A DNA stretch of 10,031 bases from NCBI GenBank assembly GCA_029883965.1, contig JAOUIN010000070.1:1-10031 (forward strand), read 5' to 3'. How positions within the stretch are numbered: the stretch's first letter is position 1; the number at the start of each line of letters is the position of its first letter. This document shows positions 1 through 6,290 of the stretch, piece by piece. The DNA comes from Betaproteobacteria bacterium. GTDB lineage: Bacteria; Pseudomonadota; Gammaproteobacteria; Burkholderiales; SG8-41. A model generated the notes under the pieces. It made no database searches. It was not told the DNA's origin and saw nothing but the letters and a program-made list of their open reading frames with translations. The translations under genes and the position numbers were made by a program.

Positions 1-108
1 CACCTGGGATTGCTGAACGATTGGCCGCCGTTTGCCAGTGCCGTGACGCCGACGCTGTTGTTTCTCGGCATTGCGATGGGCATGATGTGGTGGCAGGAGC
101 GCCGCTGA
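1..108 (+). CDS. lptG: LptG-like lipopolysaccharide export permease, C-terminal fragment
   Basis: The reading frame is open from base 1 and ends at TGA 106-108, giving 35 residues of a gene that starts outside the window. The peptide begins HLGLLNDWPPFASAV and continues into a hydrophobic helix (about residues 18-31) ending MMWWQERR. From memory this resembles the end of betaproteobacterial LptG: a short loop with a WPP motif, a last transmembrane helix and a basic tail. LptG pairs with LptF and the ATPase LptB to extract lipopolysaccharide from the inner membrane. The fragment is too short for certainty; another permease with a similar last helix is possible. It converges with the RDD gene, 16 bases apart, and no U-tract terminator is visible between them. 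Confidence 0.65.
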   Translation, partial: HLGLLNDWPPFASAVTPTLLFLGIAMGMMWWQERR

Positions 109-124
109 CAATCCCCCGGCGCCA

Positions 125-565
125 TCATACTTGCTGAGCGGGCGGGTTTTCAGTGCTCACCAGACGGGTTCCGGCCAGCCTGTCGTGAAGAAACTGTCTG
201 TCGCGGTCGACCAAGGCCCAGATTACAGTAGCCCCCAGCAGTGCATACCCCGGGATGGCGAGGGCGACACGGCGCAGGGCGCGGGACGGGGTGACGCGGC
301 CGCCATCCGCCAACTCAACGCGCATGCGCCAGGTTTTCATCGGCAGTGTCTGTCCGCCCCGGCACCACTGCCATGCGAAATAGCCGATGCATATCGGAAG
401 CGCAATGAGCCGGGTGTACGTCCGCGCAAGATCCGGACTCGTGATCTGCGCCAGTCCCGCGGCGATGCCGCCGGCAAGCAGAACGATGGCGACGAGCAGC
501 AGGATCTCGTAAACGAGACTGAGCAATCGCCTGCCGATACCTGGTGTTGCGGTCCGCCCCGACAC
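125..565 (-). CDS. RDD family membrane protein
   Basis: A 146-residue protein of unknown specific function. Hydrophobic segments lie at about residues 16-38, 52-68 and 101-119. The N-terminal family motif is present as GRRLLSLVYE, with Glu20 where the family name (Arg-Asp-Asp) implies Asp. The C-terminal motif RQFLHDRLAGTRLV (residues 123-136) is typical of RDD proteins. The start is GTG at 563-565. It overlaps the last base of the upstream DUF3106 stop codon (TAGTG) and has a GAG five bases upstream, so translation is probably coupled. It is the last gene of the four-gene sigma factor operon. RDD proteins have been linked to transport or ion exchange in a few cases, but nothing here identifies a substrate. 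Confidence 0.85.
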   Translation of the reverse strand: MSGRTATPGIGRRLLSLVYEILLLVAIVLLAGGIAAGLAQITSPDLARTYTRLIALPICIGYFAWQWCRGGQTLPMKTWRMRVELADGGRVTPSRALRRVALAIPGYALLGATVIWALVDRDRQFLHDRLAGTRLVSTENPPAQQV

Positions 566-1041
566 TAACGCTCGGCTGCAGGCGCTGGCGCCGGTGTTTC
601 GGCCGGCGCAATCGGTTCGCCTACAGGCGGGTCAAATGTTGTTTCGGGTTTGGCCAGAGAGCGCCGGTATTCCTGCCATTGTTTGGACATGCTGCGACGC
701 TGCTCCGGAGTAAGCTTGTTCAGCTCCTTATAGCGGTTGCGAGCGGCTTCGCGTTGATCCGGGGTCAGGGCGGCCCAGTCTTTCATCCGCTTGTGCAACA
801 ACTGCTGTTCGGCGGGTTTCATTTTCGGATAGCGGTTCGCGATGCTGACCCATTTCTTGCGGCGAACTGCATCCATGCTGTTCCAGTCAGTCACCAGCGG
901 CGCGAGCACCTGCTGTTGGGCCGGCGTGAGTTCGGACCATGCCGGACGGACGGGCTTTGAGGCTTGCTTTTCAGACTGGACGGCGAACGCGGGCAGCGCA
1001 ATGCATAGCCAGATGATCAGCGCGACTGCCGTTTTAGCCAT
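565..1041 (-). CDS. DUF3106 family secreted repeat protein
   Basis: A 158-residue protein. Residues 1-20 look like a signal peptide (Lys3, hydrophobic core, cleavage after LPAFA), so the mature protein is expected in the periplasm. Residues 38-127 form five units of exactly 18 residues beginning at 38, 56, 74, 92 and 110. The clearest start LTPAQ, LTPDQ and LTPEQ, and units carry aromatic or hydrophobic residues near unit positions 13 and 16. Such units are probably helical and recall the LTxxQ motifs of periplasmic Spy/CpxP proteins; that link is inference. Residues 138-158 are rich in Pro and Ala and probably disordered. The ATG start has AAGGG eight bases upstream. The gene overlaps the DUF3619 gene by 25 bases and abuts the RDD gene. 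No specific role is known to me. Confidence 0.88.
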   Translation of the reverse strand: MAKTAVALIIWLCIALPAFAVQSEKQASKPVRPAWSELTPAQQQVLAPLVTDWNSMDAVRRKKWVSIANRYPKMKPAEQQLLHKRMKDWAALTPDQREAARNRYKELNKLTPEQRRSMSKQWQEYRRSLAKPETTFDPPVGEPIAPAETPAPAPAAER

Positions 1042-1403
1042 GAATCGAAGCCCTTGTCGAGGTAGGCATCGATGGGCAGATCATCTGTCAGCAAGCGGGC
1101 ATCGAGGTCGGCCAATTCATTGGGCCTTCCATTGCCGGTCTGCCAATAAACAATGCCAATCAGCCCCAGAATCAATACGGCCAAGGGGAGGACGTAGCGT
1201 AAGCCCGTAGCCGGCCCGCTGATCATGCGCGACGCCAGTTGTCCCGCCCATGACAGTTGCAATTCCGGCGCTTCGCGGAATTCTGCGAGCGCCTGCCTGC
1301 GGGCTGCGGCCAGCCGCATCACGGTGCTGCTTTCCATGTCGCGGGTGCTCCGATCGAGTGCGCGGACGATTTTCTGTGCGGTCTCGTGTTCGTGGGCACT
1401 CAT
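1017..1403 (-). CDS. DUF3619 family single-pass membrane protein, possible anti-sigma factor
   Basis: A 128-residue protein with a charged N-terminal part (about residues 1-69, predicted cytoplasmic), one transmembrane helix (about 70-87) and a short C-terminal part carrying LLTDDLPIDAYLDKGFDSWL (104-123). That tail is what I recognise as typical of DUF3619, from memory. The ATG overlaps the sigma factor stop codon (ATGA, 4 bases) and has a good ribosome site, AGGGGA, seven bases upstream. Position directly after a sigma factor gene, one membrane span and a cytoplasmic N-terminus are the usual design of membrane anti-sigma factors, so I suggest that role. No zinc-binding anti-sigma motif (HxxxCxxC) is present, and the family has no function known to me. 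Confidence 0.85.
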   Translation of the reverse strand: MSAHEHETAQKIVRALDRSTRDMESSTVMRLAAARRQALAEFREAPELQLSWAGQLASRMISGPATGLRYVLPLAVLILGLIGIVYWQTGNGRPNELADLDARLLTDDLPIDAYLDKGFDSWLKRQSR

Positions 1404-1966
1404 AATTCAATCCCCTGATTTTTAAGCAATATCGCCAATGCATGTGTTGCCCGGGAGCAATGCGTTTTCACGCTGCCCTCCGAGCACCCCATGGCTTTCG
1501 CTGTTTCGGCGACATCCATTTCCTCCCAGTAACGCAACATAAACGCCTGTCGTTGACGCAACGGCAGTGTGGATATGGCTTTTTCAATAATATCAACGAC
1601 TTGTTTCTGTTCCAGTTGCTCTGCCGGACGGCTTGCGAGTTTTGCGTCGCTGTCGACTTCCAGCGTATCCAACGGGTCATTGTCGTCGTCCTGGTCGGCG
1701 CCGAACAGTGCGCCGAGCGGAGTAACCCAGGCCGAGCGCACCTTCTGTCGCCGGAAAAAATCGCGGATGACATTCTGCAGGATGCGCTGAAAAAGCATCG
1801 GGAATTCCGAAGCCGGGCGGTCGGCGTATTTTTCCGACAGTTTGAGCATGGCATCCTGCACGATATCCAGTGCAAGATGCTCGTCACGCAAGGAGAAAAC
1901 CGCTTGCTTGAATGCTCTGCGCTCGACTTCGGCCAGGAAATCCGCGAGTTCCTTGTAAGTGGCCAG
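1400..1966 (-). CDS. RNA polymerase sigma factor (sigma-70 family, two-domain, ECF-like); apparent CTG start
   Basis: The 188-residue protein carries region 2 at about residues 5-78 (VERRAFKQAVF, DIVQDAMLKL, FQRILQNVIRDFFRRQKVRS), an acidic linker (about 90-108, DQDDDNDPLD) and region 4 at about 128-180. Within region 4 lie LPLRQRQAFMLRYWEEMDVA and the helix-turn-helix GCSEGSVKTHCSRA. It lacks regions 1 and 3, as ECF-type factors do. Region 2 continues in frame well upstream of the first conventional start codon (TTG at 1891, inside region 2), up to an in-frame TAA at 2040-2042. No ATG, GTG or other TTG lies in that stretch. CTG at 1964-1966 has AAAAGG seven bases upstream and yields an N-terminus (LATYKELADFLAEVE) that matches how relatives begin, from memory. 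The gene leads the operon and is divergent from ilvB. Confidence 0.88.
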   Translation of the reverse strand: MATYKELADFLAEVERRAFKQAVFSLRDEHLALDIVQDAMLKLSEKYADRPASEFPMLFQRILQNVIRDFFRRQKVRSAWVTPLGALFGADQDDDNDPLDTLEVDSDAKLASRPAEQLEQKQVVDIIEKAISTLPLRQRQAFMLRYWEEMDVAETAKAMGCSEGSVKTHCSRATHALAILLKNQGIEL

Positions 1967-2035
1967 TGGGTTGCCTTTTGTTATGTGCCCGCAACGGCGC
2001 CGGCGGCACGGATCGAATGCTGCAAAGTTGGCGGC

Positions 2036-2063
2036 ATCTTAGCAAAACACCGCGTTGTGGCAA
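2036..2063 (-). promoter_or_regulatory. Candidate sigma-70-type promoter for the sigma factor operon
   Basis: Read on the minus strand, TTGCCA (2058-2063) is followed after 16 bases by TAAGAT (2036-2041), matching the -35 and -10 consensus at five and four of six positions. Transcription would begin near 2029, about 60 bases before the CTG start. This is a pattern match only. A promoter recognised by the encoded sigma factor itself cannot be excluded, because that factor's recognition sequence is unknown. Confidence 0.35.
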
Positions 2064-2122
2064 GCCGGATGGAAAGGTGATTCCTAAACGCCCGTATCTT
2101 CCTGTTTACAGGGATATTTTGC

Positions 2123-2151
2123 TTGACCGGAGAGGCTGCTCACGGTAATGT
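2123..2151 (+). promoter_or_regulatory. Candidate promoter for the ilvB-ilvH-ilvC block
   Basis: TTGACC (2123-2128, five of six matches to the -35 consensus) is followed after 17 bases by TAATGT (2146-2151), a weak -10 with three of six matches. Transcription would start near 2158. If so, the ATG at 2148 lies inside the -10 element and cannot be the translation start, which agrees with choosing ATG 2214 for ilvB. The 5' untranslated region would be about 55 bases and contain the hairpin at 2174-2206. Confidence 0.35.
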
Positions 2152-2173
2152 TTAGTGTTTCCTCCTCGCAAGA

Positions 2174-2206
2174 AACCCGCGGTGAGCGTTTCAACGTGAG
2201 CGGGTT
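2174..2206 (+). promoter_or_regulatory. Inverted repeat / RNA hairpin just upstream of the ilvB start
   Basis: AACCCGC (2174-2180) is a perfect inverted repeat of GCGGGTT (2200-2206), and inside it CGTT (2187-2190) can pair with AACG (2193-2196) around a two-base loop. The structure ends eight bases before ATG 2214, so in the mRNA it would border or cover the ribosome entry region. It could tune ilvB translation, or as DNA it could be an operator. There is no leader ORF rich in Leu, Val or Ile codons here, so classical attenuation is not supported. Confidence 0.4.
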
Positions 2207-2213
2207 CAAAATC

Positions 2214-3911
2214 ATGCAATTGTCCGGTGCAGAGATCGTTGTGCGCTGTCTGCAGGAAGAAGGCATTGAACATGTCTTCGGCTATCCTGGCGGCGCAGTG
2301 TTATTCCTGTATGACGAGTTGTTCAAACAGGACAAAGTCAAGCATGTGCTGGTCAGGCATGAGCAGGCGGCGGTGCATGCCGCAGACGCATACGCGCGTT
2401 CAACCGACAAAGTCGGTGTGGCGCTGGTGACTTCTGGGCCCGGTGTCACCAATGCCGTGACCGGAATCGCGACTGCTTACATGGACTCGATACCGCTGGT
2501 GATACTCGCCGGGCAGGTGCCGACACATGCCATCGGCGAGGACGCTTTCCAGGAATGCGACACCGTCGGCATTACGCGACCCTGCGTGAAGCACAATTTC
2601 CTGGTCAAGGACGTCAGGGATCTGGCGCTCACGATCAAAAAGGCTTTTTACATTGCAGCGACAGGCCGACCGGGTCCCGTGGTTGTCGATATTCCCAAGG
2701 ATTTGACGACGCTGAAGACGGAGTTCGAATATCCGAAATCGATCACCATGCGTTCGTACAATCCGGTGGTCAAAGGTCACGCCGGTCAGATCAAGAAAGC
2801 CGTAACGCTGCTGCTCGAGGCAAAGCGCCCGATGATCTACACCGGTGGCGGCGTGATATTGGGCGATGCGTCTGCCGAACTCACGAAGTTCGTCAAGCAG
2901 CTTGGTTTCCCGTGCACCAACACGTTGATGGGCCTGGGCGGATTCCCGGCCACCGACAGGCATTTCCTTGGCATGCCCGGCATGCACGGGACGTATGAAG
3001 CCAACATGGCGATGCAGCATTGTGACGTGCTGCTCGCGGTCGGCGCCCGGTTCGACGACCGTGTCATCGGCAATCCCAAGCATTTTTTCGAGCAGCCGCG
3101 CAAGATCATCCACGTAGACATTGATCCGGCCTCGATATCGAAGCGTGTCAAGGTGGACGTGCCGGTGGTGGGCAATGTCCGAGATGTGTTGAAGGAGTTG
3201 ATCAGGCAGGTTGAATCTGCGCGTGGCGGACCGGACAAGGAGGCCCTGAAGGCATGGTGGGCACAGATTGAGCAATGGCGCGGACGCGATTGCCTCAAAT
3301 TCGATCGTTCCAGCGCCATTATCAAACCGCAATTCGTTGTGGAAAAACTCTATCAGGTAACCAAGGGCGATGCGTTCATTACTTCTGATGTTGGCCAGCA
3401 TCAGATGTGGGCGGCGCAGTTCTACAAGTTTGACAAGCCGCGCCGCTGGATCAATTCGGGCGGGCTGGGTACGATGGGCGTCGGATTGCCCTATGCGATG
3501 GGAGTGCAGATGGCGCACCCAAAGGCAACTGTGGCCTGCGTAACCGGCGAGGCCTCGATTCAGATGTGCATACAGGAGCTTTCAACCTGCAAGCAGTACC
3601 GATTGCCGGTGAAGCTGATAAACCTGAACAACCGTTACATGGGCATGGTGCGGCAGTGGCAGGAATTTTTCCACGGCAACCGTTATTCCGAGTCGTACAT
3701 GGACGCGTTGCCCGATTTCGTCAAACTCGCCGAATCCTACGGACATGTGGGGATGCGGATTGAAAAACCGGCTGATGTCGAGCCTGCCCTGAAAGAGGCA
3801 TTCGCCCGCAAGAAAGACCTGGTGTTCCTCGATTTCATTACGGATCAGACCGAAAACGTTTTTCCGATGGTGCCGGGCGGCAAAGGTCTGTCCGAGATGA
3901 TTCTGGTTTGA
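2214..3911 (+). CDS. ilvB: Acetolactate synthase (AHAS) large, catalytic subunit
   Basis: A 565-residue ThDP-dependent enzyme. It condenses two pyruvates to acetolactate (valine, leucine) or pyruvate with 2-ketobutyrate (isoleucine), in the cytoplasm with IlvH. The N-terminal ThDP domain contains FGYPGGAVL and catalytic Glu50 in VRHEQAAVHAADAYAR. A central domain follows (about 190-330), then the C-terminal ThDP domain with SDVGQHQMW and LNNRYMGMVRQWQ. The cofactor motif reads GEA-x24-NN (residues 445-473) instead of the textbook GDG-x24-NN, confirmed from the codons ggc gag gcc. I start at ATG 2214 because family members begin about MxLSGAEIVVRCLQEEG and the length fits. The in-frame ATG 2148 would add 22 residues unlike the family, and GTG 2196 is a further option. 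Members of this family are also called IlvI or IlvG. Confidence 0.97.
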   Translation: MQLSGAEIVVRCLQEEGIEHVFGYPGGAVLFLYDELFKQDKVKHVLVRHEQAAVHAADAYARSTDKVGVALVTSGPGVTNAVTGIATAYMDSIPLVILAGQVPTHAIGEDAFQECDTVGITRPCVKHNFLVKDVRDLALTIKKAFYIAATGRPGPVVVDIPKDLTTLKTEFEYPKSITMRSYNPVVKGHAGQIKKAVTLLLEAKRPMIYTGGGVILGDASAELTKFVKQLGFPCTNTLMGLGGFPATDRHFLGMPGMHGTYEANMAMQHCDVLLAVGARFDDRVIGNPKHFFEQPRKIIHVDIDPASISKRVKVDVPVVGNVRDVLKELIRQVESARGGPDKEALKAWWAQIEQWRGRDCLKFDRSSAIIKPQFVVEKLYQVTKGDAFITSDVGQHQMWAAQFYKFDKPRRWINSGGLGTMGVGLPYAMGVQMAHPKATVACVTGEASIQMCIQELSTCKQYRLPVKLINLNNRYMGMVRQWQEFFHGNRYSESYMDALPDFVKLAESYGHVGMRIEKPADVEPALKEAFARKKDLVFLDFITDQTENVFPMVPGGKGLSEMILV

Positions 3912-3915
3912 TGCC

Positions 3916-4407
3916 ATGAGACATATCATTTCAGTTTTGCTGGAAAACGAAGCGGGCGCGCTGTCCCGGGTTGCCGGGCTGTTTTCGGCGCGAGGCTACA
4001 ACATCGAATCGCTTACCGTTGCGCCGACGGAGGATGCAACGCTGTCGCGCATGACCATCGTAACCGCCGGGTCGGACGAAATCATCGAACAGATCAACAA
4101 GCAGCTGAACAAGCTCGTTGATGTGGTCAAGGTCGTCGATCTTTCCGAGGGTGATCACATTGAGCGCGAATTGATGCTGGTCAAGGTGCGCGCAGTGGGC
4201 AAGGACCGGGAGGAGATGAAGCGGCTGGCGGATATTTTCCGGGGCCGCATCATCGATGTCACCGACAAGGATTACACCATTGAGTTGACCGGGCCCGGCT
4301 CCAAGCTGGATGCATTTCTCAAGTCCATTGATGCGACAGCGATACTTGAGACCGTGCGCACCGGCGCGTCCGGCATCGGCCGCGGCGACCGTGTCTTGAA
4401 GGTTTGA
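3916..4407 (+). CDS. ilvH: Acetolactate synthase small, regulatory subunit
   Basis: A 163-residue protein, the usual length for proteobacterial IlvH/IlvN. The N-terminal ACT domain (about residues 1-76) holds LLENEAGALSRVAGLFSARG and YNIESLTVAPTED, the region that binds the feedback inhibitor valine in studied homologs. The C-terminal domain (about 80-160) contains ELMLVKVRA, IFRGRIIDVTDKDYTIELTG and the end GIGRGDRVLKV. It activates the catalytic subunit and gives it feedback control. The ATG lies four bases after the ilvB stop codon, so the two subunits are almost certainly co-translated from one mRNA. Confidence 0.97.
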   Translation: MRHIISVLLENEAGALSRVAGLFSARGYNIESLTVAPTEDATLSRMTIVTAGSDEIIEQINKQLNKLVDVVKVVDLSEGDHIERELMLVKVRAVGKDREEMKRLADIFRGRIIDVTDKDYTIELTGPGSKLDAFLKSIDATAILETVRTGASGIGRGDRVLKV

Positions 4408-4420
4408 GGGCCCGGCGGGA

Positions 4421-4442
4421 CTCATCGCGAATGCGCGATGGG
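4421..4442 (+). repeat. Hairpin in the ilvH-ilvC gap
   Basis: CATCGCG (4423-4429) and CGCGATG (4434-4440) form a perfect seven-base stem with loop AATG. One G-U and one C-G pair extend it to nine pairs over 4421-4442. There is no U-tract after it, so it is not an intrinsic terminator. It may protect an mRNA end or set different mRNA levels for ilvC and ilvBH. Confidence 0.5.
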
Positions 4443-4489
4443 CCAGCGCCCCAGCGTAGTCACCATTCACGTTTCAAACAGAGGACAAT

Positions 4490-5506
4490 ATGAAGATCTA
4501 TTACGACAAAGACGCCGACCTTTCGCTGATCAAGCGCAAGCAGGTTGCAATCATCGGTTATGGCTCACAGGGCCACGCGCATGCCAACAACCTGAAAGAC
4601 TCCGGAGCGAAAGTGACGGTAGGGCTGCGCAAGGACGGCGCTTCCTGGAACAAGGCGAAGAAAGCCGGCATCGCAGTGAAAGAGGTCGGGGACGCCGTAA
4701 AAGGCGCTGATCTGGTGATGATCCTGCTGCCCGACGAGCATCACGCCGACGTGTATCGCAATGAGATCGAGCCCAATATCAAGAAGGGTGCGACGCTGGC
4801 GTTTGCCCACGGCTTCAACATCCATTTCGGCCAGATCGAGCCCCGAGCCGACCTCGACGTGATCATGATTGCACCGAAAGGTCCGGGTCATCTGGTGCGC
4901 TCGACATACACGCAGGGTGGCGGTGTGCCGGCGCTGATTGCCGTCCACCAGAATCCCAGCAAGAAGGCGCGTGACATCGCGCTCTCGTATGCCGCGGGCA
5001 TTGGTGCCGCGCGTGCTGGTGTCATCGAAACCTCGTTCCGTGAGGAGTGCGAAACAGATCTGTTCGGAGAGCAGGTCGTGCTGTGCGGCGGCGTGTCGGC
5101 GCTGATCCAGGCCGGATTTGAAACGCTGGTTGATGCCGGTTATGCCCCGGAAATGGCCTACTTCGAGTGCCTGCATGAAGTAAAGCTGATCGTTGACCTG
5201 ATTTACGAGGGCGGCATCGCCAACATGCGGTACTCAGTATCAAATACTGCCGAGTATGGTGATTTCACGCGCGGCCCGCGCATCGTCACCGATGAAACCC
5301 GCGCTGAAATGCGCAGGATCCTCACTGAAATCCAGACCGGCCAGTTTGCCAGGGAATTCATACTCGAGAACAAGGCGGGCGCTCCTACGCTCAAAGCCAT
5401 GCGGCGTATCGGTCAGGCGCACCAGGTTGAAACCGTCGGCGCGAAACTGCGCGACATGATGCCCTGGATCAAGAAGAATCGTCTGGTTGACCAGTCCAAG
5501 AATTAG
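4490..5506 (+). CDS. ilvC: Ketol-acid reductoisomerase, class I (NADP+-type)
   Basis: A 338-residue enzyme of the short class I type. It isomerises and reduces acetolactate or acetohydroxybutyrate in valine, leucine and isoleucine synthesis. The Rossmann motif GYGSQGHAHA lies at residues 23-32. The cofactor-specificity loop is LRKDGASWNKAKKAG (46-60). The expected catalytic and Mg2+-binding residues are all at family positions: His107 (AHGFNIHFG), Lys130 (APKGPGH), Asp190 and Glu194 (ETDLFGEQ), Glu226, Glu230 and Ser251. The basic and Ser residues of the loop suggest NADPH use. The start ATG has GAGGAC five to six bases upstream, a strong ribosome site. The gene sits 82 bases after ilvH in the same direction and may be co-transcribed with it. 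Confidence 0.98.
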   Translation: MKIYYDKDADLSLIKRKQVAIIGYGSQGHAHANNLKDSGAKVTVGLRKDGASWNKAKKAGIAVKEVGDAVKGADLVMILLPDEHHADVYRNEIEPNIKKGATLAFAHGFNIHFGQIEPRADLDVIMIAPKGPGHLVRSTYTQGGGVPALIAVHQNPSKKARDIALSYAAGIGAARAGVIETSFREECETDLFGEQVVLCGGVSALIQAGFETLVDAGYAPEMAYFECLHEVKLIVDLIYEGGIANMRYSVSNTAEYGDFTRGPRIVTDETRAEMRRILTEIQTGQFAREFILENKAGAPTLKAMRRIGQAHQVETVGAKLRDMMPWIKKNRLVDQSKN

Positions 5507-5530
5507 TGCGTGGCGTCCGGGGGTGACGTG

Positions 5531-5566
5531 CGGGATGATTGCGTAGATAACATTACGCGTTTCCCG
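5531..5566 (+). repeat. Two-part hairpin in the ilvC-psd gap
   Basis: CGGGA (5531-5535) pairs with TCCCG (5562-5566) and, inside it, GCGTA (5541-5545) pairs with TACGC (5554-5558) around an eight-base loop, with an asymmetric internal loop between the stems. It is not followed by a run of T. It ends 22 bases before psd and may be a processing or stability element at the join between amino acid and lipid genes. Confidence 0.4.
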
Positions 5567-5588
5567 CCGCATCCCTCATACTTCGCAA

Positions 5589-6233
5589 ATGAAGCATTAT
5601 CCCCACCCGCTGATTGCCCGCGAGGGCTGGCCGTTCATCGCCGTCGCGCTGCTGGTCGCGATCAGCGTGCACGCCTATGCCGGTTTCGGCTGGGCGCTGT
5701 TTCCGTGGTTGATCCTGCTGTTTATGGTGCAGTTTTTTCGCGACCCGCCGCGCGAGATTCCGCAGGATCCGCACGCGGTTCTTTCTCCTGCCGACGGGCG
5801 TATCGTCGCGGTGGAAAAGGTACGGGATCCCTATCTTGAACGCGATGCGCTGAAAATCAGCGTGTTCATGAATGTATTCAATGCCCATTCCAACCGCAGT
5901 CCGGTGGACGGTACGGTCGAAAAGACCTGGTATTTTCCGGGCCGGTTTTTTAATGCCGACTTGGCGAAGGCCTCCACGGAGAACGAACGTGCCGTGGTCT
6001 ATCTGCAGACGCCAGGCGGGCAGGATGTCACTTGCGTCCAGGTCGCGGGCCTCGTTGCACGACGCATCCTGTGCTACGCCAGAGAAGGCCAGCGGATGAC
6101 GCGCGGAGAGCGTTTCGGTTTCATACGGTTTGGCTCGCGCGTGGATGTTTATTTGCCGCTCACTGCATCGCCGAGCGTCACTGTCGGTGACAAGGTTTAT
6201 GCAACCGAAACCGTGCTCGCGACGCTGACCTGA
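5589..6233 (+). CDS. psd: Phosphatidylserine decarboxylase, short form (proenzyme)
   Basis: A 214-residue proenzyme that converts phosphatidylserine to phosphatidylethanolamine at the inner membrane. A hydrophobic segment (about residues 15-48) anchors the N-terminus. Asp69 (SPADG) and His100 (FNAHSNRSPVDG) match the autoprocessing dyad. Self-cleavage is expected between Gly182 and Ser183 (RFGSRVDVYLP), turning Ser183 into the pyruvoyl cofactor of the small alpha chain. This is the short, roughly 215-residue class, distinct from the longer E. coli-type enzyme. The start fits the family (MKHYPHPLIAREGWPFIA), but no clear Shine-Dalgarno sequence precedes it. It lies directly before pssA, which makes its substrate. 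Confidence 0.95.
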   Translation: MKHYPHPLIAREGWPFIAVALLVAISVHAYAGFGWALFPWLILLFMVQFFRDPPREIPQDPHAVLSPADGRIVAVEKVRDPYLERDALKISVFMNVFNAHSNRSPVDGTVEKTWYFPGRFFNADLAKASTENERAVVYLQTPGGQDVTCVQVAGLVARRILCYAREGQRMTRGERFGFIRFGSRVDVYLPLTASPSVTVGDKVYATETVLATLT

Positions 6234-6290
6234 TTCCCTGATCGCGAGATGTCCTGAAGCTGCGGGATCTTTGGTTTAGGATTGCACACT

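Noticed and set aside
1442..2080. A 212-codon + strand open frame across the sigma factor gene
   Set aside because: It is antisense to the well-supported sigma factor, and its product has no recognisable domain.
2079..2084. GGAATC on the minus strand as an ECF-type -35 for self-regulation of the sigma operon
   Set aside because: A six-base match without a clear matching -10 is too weak, and this factor's recognition sequence is unknown.
2148..2213. ilvB start at ATG 2148 (587 residues)
   Set aside because: The extra residues do not resemble family N-termini, and the ATG overlaps a candidate -10 element; ATG 2214 gives a standard-length protein. Not fully excluded.
2400..3518. A 372-codon open frame on the minus strand inside ilvB
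   Set aside because: It is fully antisense to a highly conserved enzyme gene, its translation resembles no family I know, and such frames are common in GC-rich coding DNA.
4565..5176. A 203-codon minus-strand open frame inside ilvC
   Set aside because: It is a shadow of ilvC, whose catalytic residues are all at the expected positions.
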